Below, piece by piece: positions 1 to 8,773 of a DNA stretch of 64,000 bases. This DNA is from Pedobacter hiemivivus (GTDB taxonomy: Bacteria > Bacteroidota > Bacteroidia > Sphingobacteriales > Sphingobacteriaceae): the NCBI RefSeq assembly GCF_004331685.1, contig NZ_SJSM01000001.1:430994-494993 (forward strand). Reading direction: 5' to 3'. The position numbers and the translations under genes are program-made. Below the pieces are notes generated by a model. It worked only from the letters and a program-made list of their open reading frames with translations, was not told the DNA's origin and searched no databases. Position 1 is the first letter of the stretch; each line of letters begins with the position of its first letter.

Positions 1-856
1 GAGTTACCAAATTATCAGCTACTACATTCTGCTTAAATTTACCTGGCCAAGATATAATAAGTGGCACATGTGTACCAAAATCGTATAAATTAGCTAAGCC
101 ACGCGGCATCTGCCAACCGTTATCACTGCAAACCACAATAACGGTGTTTTCCAATTGGCCAGTTGCTTTCAATTCCTTTAGGGTCTCACCAATTTCTTTG
201 TCAAATGTTTCTATTGCTGCATAATAATCAGCGATATCTTTTCTGATATCGATTTGGTCAGGTAAATACCCAGGTACTTTTACTTTGGCAGGGTCTATTC
301 CAGCCTTTTCTCCAGAACCTTCTACATAAGGTCTATGTGGGTGCAAACTACTTAGCCAATAACTCCAAGGTCCTTCTGGTTTATTCTTTAAGAATTCCGC
401 GAAACTAGCAAACTTGTTTCCTCCAGGATTTCTAGGACGTTTATTTGCTTCAAAACTTCCTGGTCCCCATCCTTTTCCCTGGTAACCAACAGCATAACCT
501 GATTCTTCTAATAAGTCAGGATATACTTTGTATTGAACAGGCAATACGCCCCATAAATTAGCACCTTCTTTTAAACGCCAGATATCTTGTCCAGCCAACA
601 TGCCTGCCCTTGCCGGTGTACAAGAAGGAGAACTACAAAAAGCATTGGTAAAACGCACTCCTTGCTTGGCTATTAAATCCATATTTGGTGTGCGTACTGT
701 TTTATCGCCATAACTACCTACGTGATTCCATGACTGGTTATCAGACATGATCATAAGGATATTTGGACGTTCTGGCTTCTTTTCAGGAGCACAGGAAGCC
801 CAGGTTAGCACTATCATTAGTGCAGCAGGGATGTATTTAAAATTGTTAAATTTCAT
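1..856 (-). CDS. S1-family sulfatase, sulfamidase-like (3' part beyond window)
   Basis: I translated this by hand from the ATG at 856 (complement); the frame stays open to base 1, so about 285 N-terminal residues are visible and the C-terminus is missing. The N-terminus has a lipoprotein signal with lipid Cys at about residue 22 (WASC). The formylglycine motif is C-T-P-A-R with Cys79 (after SSPS), and a metal-binding MSDN sits at about 37-40. A later segment reads NLYDFGTHVPLI. The CTPxR form and the NLYD block recall bacterial heparan N-sulfatases (S1_8-like), which would fit the neighbouring heparinase III and GH88 genes, but this is from memory of the family. It lies 9 bp downstream of the other sulfatase, so the two are probably co-transcribed. 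Expected in the periplasm or membrane-anchored; needs an FGly-generating enzyme, not seen here. Confidence 0.88.
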   Translation of the reverse strand, partial: MKFNNFKYIPAALMIVLTWASCAPEKKPERPNILMIMSDNQSWNHVGSYGDKTVRTPNMDLIAKQGVRFTNAFCSSPSCTPARAGMLAGQDIWRLKEGANLWGVLPVQYKVYPDLLEESGYAVGYQGKGWGPGSFEANKRPRNPGGNKFASFAEFLKNKPEGPWSYWLSSLHPHRPYVEGSGEKAGIDPAKVKVPGYLPDQIDIRKDIADYYAAIETFDKEIGETLKELKATGQLENTVIVVCSDNGWQMPRGLANLYDFGTHVPLIISWPGKFKQNVVADNLVT

Positions 857-865
857 CTTTATGAT

Positions 866-2506
866 TTATTTAGAATTAGTTTCTGTTGGATCTGTGTCTT
901 TATATTGAATCTGTAGCTTTTTAAGTTGTTCTTTCAACTCTTTTACTACTGGCAGATAAGCTTTGTTGCCATACAGATTGTTCATTTCCTTTGGATCTTT
1001 TTGCATATCATAAAGCTCCCATTCATCCACATCATTGTAGAAATGAATCAACTTATAGCGTTCTGTTCTAATGCCATAATGTCTTTTTACCGCATGCCAG
1101 CTAGGATATTCATAGTAATGGTAATACACCGCCTTACGCCAGTTTTCAGGTGCTTTCCCTGCGTTATCCAATACCGGACGCAACGACACACCTTGCATAT
1201 CATCAGGAATTTTGACACCGGCATAATCCAATAAGGTTGGTGCAAAGTCAAGATTCATGGCAAAAGCATTGCTTACCGAACCTGCTTTAATAGATGCAGG
1301 ATATCTTACCAATAACGGTGTCCTGAAAGATTCATCATACATAAAACGCTTGTCGAAATAACCATGCTCACCTAAAAAGAAGCCTTGATCTGAAGTGTAA
1401 ACAATAATGGTATTGTCCAACTCTCCTATTTTTTTAAGGTAATCCATTAATCTGCCTACGTTTTCATCTACAGAAACCACGCAAGCCAGGTAATCACGCA
1501 TATATTGTTGGTATTTCCAACGTACCAAATCAGCCCCCTTAGGGTTTAACTTTTTAAACTCAGCAACACGTTTGTCGTATACTTTTTTCCATTGTACTTT
1601 CTCAGCATCGGTCATGCGGTTATACACTTCGAAAAAGCGAGCTTTATCTAATGATGGATCATTGGCTTGTTTATAATCATCACCCTTAGCATCTTTAAAC
1701 TTTTCGTTCGGCAACTTAGCCATAGAATCTAACTGTGCTGTTGAAAGCATTTTAAGATCCCAGGCAGGCCACATATCTGTTGAGATGTTCATCAGTTGCT
1801 CTTTAGCAGCCCGGCCTCTGTTATTAAAATCATCTAACAGATTATCCGGTTCTGGGAAAACCGTATTGTCAAACATCCCCAAATGCCTTGGTGCAGGCAG
1901 CCAGTTACGGTGCGGTGCTTTATGCTGATAAATCATCATAAAAGGCTTGTCATGATCTCTTTTCTCCAGAAAACCAATGGCCTTATCTGTAATTACATCA
2001 GTTACATAGCCTTGTTCTTTGACTTTTTTACCATTTTCCAAAAATTCAGGTTGATAATACTGCCCCTGATTAGGTAAGATACTGTAATAATCGAAGCCCA
2101 TTGGAGTTGAGCCCAGGTGCCATTTACCGATCATTGCGGTTTGGTAACCTGCCTGTTTTAACAATTGAGGATAGATCACCTGTGTACTATCGAATACTTT
2201 AGAATTATCAGTCAAGCCGTTAAGGTGACTGTATTTACCGGTCAGGATGGTAGCTCTTGAAGGGCCACAAACTGCATTGGTTACAAAACAATTGTTAAAC
2301 AAAATGCCCTCGTTGGCAATTCTGTCCAGGTTAGGCGTTTTAACGAGTTTACTACCGTAAGCACTCATAGCTTGAATGGTGTGGTCATCTGTCATGATAA
2401 ACACAATATTCGGTCTTTTAGTAGTTTCGACTTTTTGAGGATGCTGGCAGGAGCTTAAGCCTATTCCGGCAACCAAAGCCGATAATATGAATTTTAAATT
2501 ACCCAT
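866..2506 (-). CDS. S1-family sulfatase lipoprotein, GlcNAc-6-sulfatase-like
   Basis: 546 residues. The signal peptide ends in a lipobox (LSSC, Cys20). The sulfatase core starts with PNIVFIMTDDH (metal-binding Asp40/Asp41), followed by the canonical C-G-P-S-R formylglycine motif with Cys80 and ATILTG. A second metal-site block, TIIVYTSDQGFFLGEHG, lies near residue 370, and the C-terminal subdomain is complete. The TDDHTIQAM and GEHGYFDKRFMY blocks resemble N-acetylglucosamine-6-sulfatase-type enzymes (S1_11); substrate is inferred. Hydrolyses a sulfate ester of a glycosaminoglycan fragment, probably in the periplasm. First gene of a two-gene minus-strand operon, divergent from GH88 and heparinase III across a 271-bp spacer. 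Confidence 0.9.
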   Translation of the reverse strand: MGNLKFILSALVAGIGLSSCQHPQKVETTKRPNIVFIMTDDHTIQAMSAYGSKLVKTPNLDRIANEGILFNNCFVTNAVCGPSRATILTGKYSHLNGLTDNSKVFDSTQVIYPQLLKQAGYQTAMIGKWHLGSTPMGFDYYSILPNQGQYYQPEFLENGKKVKEQGYVTDVITDKAIGFLEKRDHDKPFMMIYQHKAPHRNWLPAPRHLGMFDNTVFPEPDNLLDDFNNRGRAAKEQLMNISTDMWPAWDLKMLSTAQLDSMAKLPNEKFKDAKGDDYKQANDPSLDKARFFEVYNRMTDAEKVQWKKVYDKRVAEFKKLNPKGADLVRWKYQQYMRDYLACVVSVDENVGRLMDYLKKIGELDNTIIVYTSDQGFFLGEHGYFDKRFMYDESFRTPLLVRYPASIKAGSVSNAFAMNLDFAPTLLDYAGVKIPDDMQGVSLRPVLDNAGKAPENWRKAVYYHYYEYPSWHAVKRHYGIRTERYKLIHFYNDVDEWELYDMQKDPKEMNNLYGNKAYLPVVKELKEQLKKLQIQYKDTDPTETNSK

Positions 2507-2777
2507 TATTAGTATTTGGTTTTTTCGATAAAAACGAAAGTATAGGAGTCTACCAAGAACTAATTTAGGTATTGTTTAAAATACTATCAATTTTGGTTAA
2601 AGCAGTAATTATTTTACAAAACGGGACGCTTAGCCGTTAAAAATCTCCATGCATTCATCAATTTCGAAATGAATATATCCGATTCCTAAAGCCGCTGTTT
2701 TTTTTGCTCCCTACCTTCATAAAATCATTAATATCTAAAATTAATAGCTCCAAAAGCATAAAAAACAAAACATAATT
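2507..2777. promoter_or_regulatory. Divergent promoter spacer of the heparan sulfate locus
   Basis: AT-rich 271 bp between the sulfatase and GH88 start codons. It must hold promoters for both directions. I could not identify a convincing Bacteroidota -33/-7 pair (TTTG/TAnnTTTG) or a regulator palindrome by eye. Confidence 0.45.
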
Positions 2778-3986
2778 ATGAAAACATTAGTAGGTGCATT
2801 TATTGCTTCTATCGCTTTGATGGGATCAACAAATAGTAAGGCAGTCTCGAAGGACAACGGAGATGATTGGTTAAAGAAATCGACAAAGACTGCGGTATAT
2901 CAGTTGACAAAAGCAGCGCAAACTTTTACACCAGGAATGAATCCAAGATCTATCAACCCTGATGGAACGGTAAGGTTAGCTCCTGTGCGCGATTGGACAA
3001 CAGGATTTTTCCCAGGTACATTATGGTACGGGTATGAGTTATCGGGTGATAAAAATTTAGCAGACCAAGCTAAAAGATTCACACTTGGATTAGACTCGTT
3101 ACAATACATTAAGGATACCCATGATGTAGGTTTTATGTTGTATTGCTCTTATGGCAATGGCTACAGATTAACAGGTGATCAGGTTTACCATAAGCCTTTA
3201 GAAAATGGTGCTGCAAATTTATATGCACGTTTCAACAAAAAAGTAGGTGCTATTCGTTCATGGGATTTTGGTCACTGGCAGTTCCCGGTAATTATCGACA
3301 ACATGATGAACCTGGAGTATTTATACTGGGCAGGAAACGAATTCAAGAAACCAGAATGGTTTGCAGCTGCGAAAACGCATGCAGTAACAACCATGAAAAA
3401 CCATTTCAGAAAAGATTACAGCTCATACCACGTAATTAGCTACGATACTTTATCTGGAAAAGTATTACAAAGAGAAACCCACCAAGGTTTAACACACGAG
3501 TCGGCATGGGCTAGAGGACAAGCATGGGCAGTATATGGCTATGCCATGAGCTTTAGAGATACGAAAGACAAAAAATTCTTAGAACAAGCCGAAAAAGTTG
3601 CCGCGTTTATCATGAATCACCCAAAAATGCCTAAGGATAAAATTCCACTTTGGGATTTTGATGTGCATAACGCTGACCGTTCTCCAAGAGACGCTTCTGC
3701 CGCTGCTGTAATCGCTTCGGCATTGTTAGATTTAAGTACACAAGTAAAAGACGGCGATAAATATTTTAAATTTGCTGAAGATATTTTAAAAACGTTATCA
3801 TCAGATGAGTATTTAGCTAAGCCAGGAGAAAATCAGTTTTTTATCCTGAAACACAGCGTTGGTGCACTCCTTTACAATTCGGAAATCGATACACCTTTAA
3901 ACTATGCTGATTATTACTTCATGGAAGCTTTAAAAAGATACGCAGAGATTAAAAAAATTGATTTGAAAACAATCGCGAAAGCTTAA
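2778..3986 (+). CDS. GH88 unsaturated glucuronyl hydrolase
   Basis: 402 residues with an N-terminal signal peptide (about 1-22), the usual length for GH88. The fold signature is clear: RDWTTGFFPGTLWYGYE at 71-87, THDVGFMLYCSYGNGYR with the conserved Asp116, and VIIDNMMNLEYLYWA with Asp174; these correspond to the two acidic residues used by Bacillus UGL for hydration of the C4=C5 bond. It removes the unsaturated uronic acid left at the non-reducing end by polysaccharide lyases. The heparinase III gene starts 18 bp downstream, so the pair should act in sequence on heparan sulfate. A second GH88 at 28998-30167 belongs to another locus. Confidence 0.93.
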   Translation: MKTLVGAFIASIALMGSTNSKAVSKDNGDDWLKKSTKTAVYQLTKAAQTFTPGMNPRSINPDGTVRLAPVRDWTTGFFPGTLWYGYELSGDKNLADQAKRFTLGLDSLQYIKDTHDVGFMLYCSYGNGYRLTGDQVYHKPLENGAANLYARFNKKVGAIRSWDFGHWQFPVIIDNMMNLEYLYWAGNEFKKPEWFAAAKTHAVTTMKNHFRKDYSSYHVISYDTLSGKVLQRETHQGLTHESAWARGQAWAVYGYAMSFRDTKDKKFLEQAEKVAAFIMNHPKMPKDKIPLWDFDVHNADRSPRDASAAAVIASALLDLSTQVKDGDKYFKFAEDILKTLSSDEYLAKPGENQFFILKHSVGALLYNSEIDTPLNYADYYFMEALKRYAEIKKIDLKTIAKA

Positions 3987-4004
3987 TTTAAAAACCAAAT
4001 AACG

Positions 4005-5984
4005 ATGAACGTAAAAAAGATCATCCTCTTGCTTGCCCTTGCGCCTACCCTATTATTTGCCAAGCCGCAAGGTACGCCGGTGACTAAAGACAGCTTCAGT
4101 AATCTGAACCTGAACTACCCCGGTCTGGAAGAGGTAAACAAACTCGTTGCAGCTAAGGATTATGAAAATGCAGCCAAAGCCTTATTAAAATATTATAGAA
4201 AAAGGGATAACATTAAGCATCCTGATTATAATATGGAAGATAAAGCCCGCTTTGCTGGAAAAAAACTTCCTGCAGGGGTACTTGAAAAAGCAGATAAAGG
4301 TTTGCTGCACCAATTCTATGTTCATCCAGGATACGGATTTATTGATTATGGTCAGGATATCAACTGGCAACATTGGCCAATTAAGGACAATGAGATCCGT
4401 TGGCAATTACACCGCACATATTGGTGGCAACCAATGGGATTGGCCTACTGGTCAACCGGTGATGAGAAATATGCTAAAGAATGGGTTTTCCAGTTCCGCG
4501 ACTGGGTAAAAAAGAACCCAAAAGGCTTGTCTAAAGAGAATGATCGTTTTGCATGGCGTCCCTTAGAGGTTTCTACAAGGATTCAGGATCAACCAGGTAT
4601 GTTCAACATGTTTGTGAGCTCTCCTAATTTTACTCCTGATTTCTTGCTTGAATTCCTTAATACTTACAACCAACAAGCAAATCATATCCTTAACAATTAC
4701 TCTAAGCAAGGAAATCACCTGTTGTTTGAAGCGCAAAGGATCGTTTATGCAGGTTGTTTCTTCCCTGAGTTGAAACCTGCTGATACCTGGAGAAAAAGTG
4801 GTATCGAAATCTTAAATGCAGAGATCAAGAAACAAATCTATCCAGATGGATTACAGTTTGAGCTTTCTCCAAATTATCATGTAGCTGCGATCAATATCTT
4901 TTTGAAAGCATTGCGCATGACTCAACTGACAGGAATGTCTAACGAGTTTCCAGAAAGCTACAAGAAAACAATTGAAGAAATGATCATCGCTTTAACTAAT
5001 TTCTCTTTCCCTGATTATTCTTACCCAATGTTTGGTGATGCCAAATTAACTGGTAAGAGTGAAATGCAAAAGGAATACAAAGACTGGTTGCAGGTATTCC
5101 CACACAACCCCGTAATTAAGTATTTCGCCACAGATGGAAAACAAGGTACTGCACCTGCATATTTATCAAATGCGTTAAAAACCGGTGGTTTCTATACTTT
5201 TAGAAACGGTTGGAAAAATGATGCTACGGTAATGGTGTTAAGAGCCAGCCCACCAGCATTCTTCCACAGTCAGCCAGACAATGGCACGTTTGATCTTTGG
5301 GTAAAAGGTCGCAATTTCATGCCAGATGCTGGTGCTTATGTTTACAGCGGAAGTGCTGAAATTCAGAAATTGAGAGATGCTTACCGTCAGACTAAAGTAC
5401 ACAAAACCTTAACGCTTGACAATATCAATATGGATAGTTGCAATGCGAAATTGCTGACCTGGAAAACCAGTCCTGCCGTAGACTTATTGGTATATAATAA
5501 CCAGAGTTACAAGGAACTGAACCACCGCCGTAGTGTATTGTTCATCGATAAAAAGTATTTTGTGATTATTGATGAGGCTATTGGTGATGCAAAAGGTAAT
5601 GTAGGTATCCACTTCCAGCTTGCTGAAGAAAGTGGTACTACTTTTAATAAGTCAAACAACAGTGTACAAACTGGTTATAAAGATGGTAACAACCTGTTGA
5701 TCCAAACCCTAAATAAAGGTGCTGTATTAACAGAAGAAGAAGGTAAAGTATCTTATAAATACCGTAAAGAAGTTGCACGCCCTGCTTTTGCATTTGAAAA
5801 AGCTAAGAACGACAACAAAACTGTAAGTTTTACAACTGTACTTTATCCTTTTGAAGGAAGCAAAGCTCCAGAAATTAGTGTAAAAGAAGGTTCAAAACAT
5901 AACCTTGCTAAGGGGATTGTTGATTTAACATTAACTATTAATGGTAAAAAAACTCAGGTTACTGAGCAATTAACAGGTAATTAG
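4005..5984 (+). CDS. hepC: Heparinase III-type heparan sulfate lyase (PL12)
   Basis: 659 residues, matching the length of Pedobacter heparinus heparinase III, which it resembles throughout as far as I recall that sequence. Signal peptide 1-19 (LLFA-K). An N-terminal alpha/alpha toroid runs to about 370 (RWQLHR, WRPLEVS, AEIKKQIYPDG) and a C-terminal beta-sandwich follows. Catalytic candidates are Asn237-His238 (QGNHLLFEAQ), Tyr291 (ELSPNYHVAAI) and His421 (FHSQPDNGTFDLW), equivalent to Asn240, Tyr294 and His424 of the P. heparinus enzyme. Cleaves low-sulfated heparan sulfate by beta-elimination (EC 4.2.2.8) in the periplasm, feeding the upstream GH88. No SusCD pair adjoins it in the window. 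Confidence 0.94.
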   Translation: MNVKKIILLLALAPTLLFAKPQGTPVTKDSFSNLNLNYPGLEEVNKLVAAKDYENAAKALLKYYRKRDNIKHPDYNMEDKARFAGKKLPAGVLEKADKGLLHQFYVHPGYGFIDYGQDINWQHWPIKDNEIRWQLHRTYWWQPMGLAYWSTGDEKYAKEWVFQFRDWVKKNPKGLSKENDRFAWRPLEVSTRIQDQPGMFNMFVSSPNFTPDFLLEFLNTYNQQANHILNNYSKQGNHLLFEAQRIVYAGCFFPELKPADTWRKSGIEILNAEIKKQIYPDGLQFELSPNYHVAAINIFLKALRMTQLTGMSNEFPESYKKTIEEMIIALTNFSFPDYSYPMFGDAKLTGKSEMQKEYKDWLQVFPHNPVIKYFATDGKQGTAPAYLSNALKTGGFYTFRNGWKNDATVMVLRASPPAFFHSQPDNGTFDLWVKGRNFMPDAGAYVYSGSAEIQKLRDAYRQTKVHKTLTLDNINMDSCNAKLLTWKTSPAVDLLVYNNQSYKELNHRRSVLFIDKKYFVIIDEAIGDAKGNVGIHFQLAEESGTTFNKSNNSVQTGYKDGNNLLIQTLNKGAVLTEEEGKVSYKYRKEVARPAFAFEKAKNDNKTVSFTTVLYPFEGSKAPEISVKEGSKHNLAKGIVDLTLTINGKKTQVTEQLTGN

Positions 5985-6021
5985 CATTACATTTTTCTTA
6001 AACGAAGGTATGTAAAACAGT

Positions 6022-6105
6022 CGTCATCCTGAATTTATTTCAGGACCTCGTTTAGGCAGGTTTTAAATGGTAAGTGCGTGGTCCTGAAATAAATTCAGGA
6101 TGACG
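6022..6105. repeat. Palindromic dispersed element, 26-bp perfect arms
   Basis: Arms 6022-6047 and 6080-6105 are exact reverse complements around a 32-base loop. Each arm contains its own small palindrome, TCCTGAA-5 nt-TTCAGGA, so the element is a nested palindrome. A diverged half-copy with the same TTCAG(G/A)ATGACGG end occurs at 18771-18796. It sits between convergent genes, as REP-like elements often do. Confidence 0.8.
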
Positions 6106-6124
6106 GCGAGCCTAAAACAAAATA

Positions 6125-6146
6125 GCCCAACTGAGTTCAGTTGGGC
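6125..6146. terminator. Bidirectional intrinsic terminator
   Basis: Stem GCCCAACTGA (6125-6134) pairs with TCAGTTGGGC (6137-6146) around a 2-base loop. T-rich sequence follows on the plus side (CATTTTGTTT) and on the minus side (TATTTTGTTTT), so it can end both the heparinase III and aspartase transcripts. Confidence 0.8.
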
Positions 6147-6160
6147 CATTTTGTTTAATA

Positions 6161-7570
6161 TCATTGCGCAATAAATTTAGGATGAATTAGGTTCTCAATG
6201 GAATAAATTTCATCCCATTTGGCCTGAGTAATCAGCTTTCTCTCGGTTACAACTATCTCATGAATCGACTTCCCAGTTTTTAGTGCTTCTTTGGCAATAG
6301 AAGAACATTCTTCATAACCCAAAATTGGATTCAGCTGCGTTACAATTCCTATACTTTGCATCACCATATTTTTGCAATGCTCTACATTGGCTGTGATACC
6401 AACAACGCATTTTTTTCTAAGGGCATTACAAGCTTTAGTTAGGTATTGTAATGAGGTAAACAATGCCATACCAATTACGGGTTCCATCACATTAAGCTGC
6501 AACTGTCCCGCTTCCGCTGCCATAGTTACGGTAAGGTCTGCACCAATCACATAAAAACAGGTCTGGTTCATCAGTTCTGGTATTACAGGGTTCACTTTGC
6601 CTGGCATAATAGATGAACCTGGCTGCATAGCAGGAAGGTTGATTTCGTTGAGACCGCAGCGTGGACCGCTACTCAATAGCCTCAAATCATTACAAATCTT
6701 ACTCAATTTAATGGCATTACGTTTTAAGGTTCCACTCAATTGTACGTAAGCACCTGTATCATAAGTTGCTTCAATCAAGTCGGCAGAAAGAATTACCGGT
6801 ACTTTGCTAATCTCTGCAAGATATTTCACGCACAGTTCCGAATAACCTTCTGGAGCGTTAACTCCAGTACCGATCGCCGTTGCGCCCATATTTACTTCGG
6901 TGATGAGTAAAGCGGACTCTCTGATGCGCATTACATCTTCTCCTAAAGTAGTCGCAAAAGCATTAAACTCCTGTCCCAGCGTCATAGGTACAGCATCCTG
7001 AAGCTGGGTTCTTCCCATTTTCAAAACATCCTCAAACTCTTTTCCTTTATCAAAAAATGCTTTTTGCAATTTTTCAACGGCAACTGAAAAAGCAGCGATT
7101 TTAAGGTAAACAGCAATTCTAAATGCAGTGGGGTAAGCATCATTAGTACTTTGGGAAAGGTTTACATCATTATTTGGGTGCAAATGAATGTATTCGCCCT
7201 TTTTATAGCCCATATATTCCAATCCCAGGTTGGCAATTACCTCGTTTGCATTCATATTGGTTGATGTTCCGGCACCACCCTGTATCAGATCGCTGATGAA
7301 CTGATCTGTAAACTCTCCAGCAATCAATCTATCACAAGCATAAGCAATCGCTTCGGCCTTTTTTGCATCCAAAATACCCAGATCTCTGTTGGCTAATGCC
7401 GCAGCTTTTTTAACATGACCAAAGGCCTTTATCAAAAGAGGCTCACTACCGATTGGGATGCCCGTAATGTCGAAATTTTCCTTAGCCCGCATCGTCTGAA
7501 CGCCATAATAACAGTCATTGCTAATTTCTTTTTCCCCTAAAAAATCGTGTTCAATTCGAAAAGATGCCAT
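6161..7570 (-). CDS. aspA: Aspartate ammonia-lyase
   Basis: 469 residues, full length for aspartase. It starts with FRIEHDFLGEKEI and YYGVQTMRA, typical of aspartases. The family signature GSSIMPGKVNP is at 318-328 and carries the catalytic serine loop; GAGTSTNMNANEV (99-111) and NLSQSTNDAYPTAF (137-150) are the other two conserved active-site regions of the fumarase/aspartase superfamily. Reversibly deaminates L-aspartate to fumarate and ammonia in the cytosol as a homotetramer. Class II fumarase is the main alternative, but the N-terminal block favours aspartase. Monocistronic, between two terminators. Confidence 0.93.
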   Translation of the reverse strand: MASFRIEHDFLGEKEISNDCYYGVQTMRAKENFDITGIPIGSEPLLIKAFGHVKKAAALANRDLGILDAKKAEAIAYACDRLIAGEFTDQFISDLIQGGAGTSTNMNANEVIANLGLEYMGYKKGEYIHLHPNNDVNLSQSTNDAYPTAFRIAVYLKIAAFSVAVEKLQKAFFDKGKEFEDVLKMGRTQLQDAVPMTLGQEFNAFATTLGEDVMRIRESALLITEVNMGATAIGTGVNAPEGYSELCVKYLAEISKVPVILSADLIEATYDTGAYVQLSGTLKRNAIKLSKICNDLRLLSSGPRCGLNEINLPAMQPGSSIMPGKVNPVIPELMNQTCFYVIGADLTVTMAAEAGQLQLNVMEPVIGMALFTSLQYLTKACNALRKKCVVGITANVEHCKNMVMQSIGIVTQLNPILGYEECSSIAKEALKTGKSIHEIVVTERKLITQAKWDEIYSIENLIHPKFIAQ

Positions 7571-7637
7571 AATAATTTAATTTAACCCTTGACCTATAAA
7601 ACCCTTTTACATCCTCAAATGTTTTGGGGTAAAATAA

Positions 7638-7666
7638 AAGCCTGATCATAAATAATGATCAGGCTT
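7638..7666 (-). terminator. Intrinsic terminator of the DUF1080 gene
   Basis: Stem AAGCCTGATCAT (7638-7649) pairs with ATGATCAGGCTT (7655-7666) around a 5-base loop. Read on the minus strand it is followed by TTTATTTTA, directly downstream of the gene ending at 7690. Confidence 0.82.
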
Positions 7667-7689
7667 CAATACTTGAATAATATAGCCGT

Positions 7690-8661
7690 TTACTTAGCAG
7701 GCGTAATTACTATTTTTCTAAATTCTATAGGCTGATGATCACCTTGAAGATAAATTGGTCCCGGTTCCCCTTCGTTGCTATCTAAAGCTCCACCAGTGAT
7801 GCCTGGTATTTCCTGATTACTAATGATGGTTTTACCATTAGCAACTACGGTTACCATTCTACCAACCAATGTAATATCATATACTTGCCATTGATCAGGT
7901 CCAAGCGTTACCATTTCATTGGCTGTCAAAAATCCATAGATCCCACCAAACAAAACACTGTTAGGATGTGCATCTTTCGGACTATCTTCTATTTGCGTTT
8001 CATAACGACCTCTCAAATACACACCACTATTTCCTCCTTTTGCATATTTGAATTCAACATGTAGTTTAAAATCTTCAAATTTCTGGTCGGTTATTAAGTT
8101 AGATCCTGCTTTTGGGCTGGTTAAAACACCATCTTTTACTACCCATTGGTTTTTGCCTGTAGCCTTCCAACCGGTTAAGTCTTTTCCATTAAATAAATTG
8201 ATCGACTTTCCCCATACCGGAGCTGCCGTTCTTTTCAAATAAGGAGCTTTTACGCCTTTCCAGTTGTACTTTTCACCCTCACTGGTCACCATGGTTCCCT
8301 GGATTCCGTCCCCTACCAATTCACCTTCTATCACAAAATTCTGAGTACCACTTTCCCATTGTGGTGGAATCTCGAACCTGAACTTACCATTGTCAAACTT
8401 TACCTCAGCAACCGGACGGGCACTACCGGAGGAAGCCACAAAATAGCCTACCAAAGTACGAAAGCCAGAAAGCTTTACTTCCAGCCATGACGGCGCAGAT
8501 TTTCCATTCTCATCAACAGTGATATCCCAACGGCCTATCAGATCTTTGGGCGCTACCACTTGTGGTTCAACAGCTATCTTGTTAGCCGATGCAAATAAAC
8601 ATTCGGCCGAACCTACCATCAATAGGCAACTCATACCGAATACAATAAGATTTTTACGCAT
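7690..8661 (-). CDS. DUF1080 (3-keto-disaccharide hydrolase domain) secreted protein
   Basis: 323 residues with a signal peptide (about 1-26, ending LFASA). Residues about 38-140 form a beta-rich domain (LIGRWDITVDENGK, VIEGELVGDGIQGTM). The C-terminal half is a DUF1080 concanavalin-like domain: INLFNGKDLTGWK at about 154-166, NSGVYLRGRYETQIEDS, GPIYLQGDHQPIEFRKI at the end. Pfam now names this domain after 3-keto-glycoside hydrolysis, and the family is common in Bacteroidota and Planctomycetes. The substrate cannot be deduced and no 3-dehydrogenase gene is nearby. Single-gene unit with its own terminator; periplasmic. Confidence 0.85.
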   Translation of the reverse strand: MRKNLIVFGMSCLLMVGSAECLFASANKIAVEPQVVAPKDLIGRWDITVDENGKSAPSWLEVKLSGFRTLVGYFVASSGSARPVAEVKFDNGKFRFEIPPQWESGTQNFVIEGELVGDGIQGTMVTSEGEKYNWKGVKAPYLKRTAAPVWGKSINLFNGKDLTGWKATGKNQWVVKDGVLTSPKAGSNLITDQKFEDFKLHVEFKYAKGGNSGVYLRGRYETQIEDSPKDAHPNSVLFGGIYGFLTANEMVTLGPDQWQVYDITLVGRMVTVVANGKTIISNQEIPGITGGALDSNEGEPGPIYLQGDHQPIEFRKIVITPAK

Positions 8662-8773
8662 AAAATTAATTTTCGATTATCATTTGTCAACACAAGATAT
8701 AAATTATTCTATCAAAATTACCTATTGAGAAACTTAATCAGCTGTAACTTGTTTTTTGTAAAAAATCAGACAA

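Noticed and set aside
926..1234. Plus-strand frame inside the sulfatase gene
   Set aside because: Antisense shadow of a strongly conserved sulfatase, with no domain pattern.
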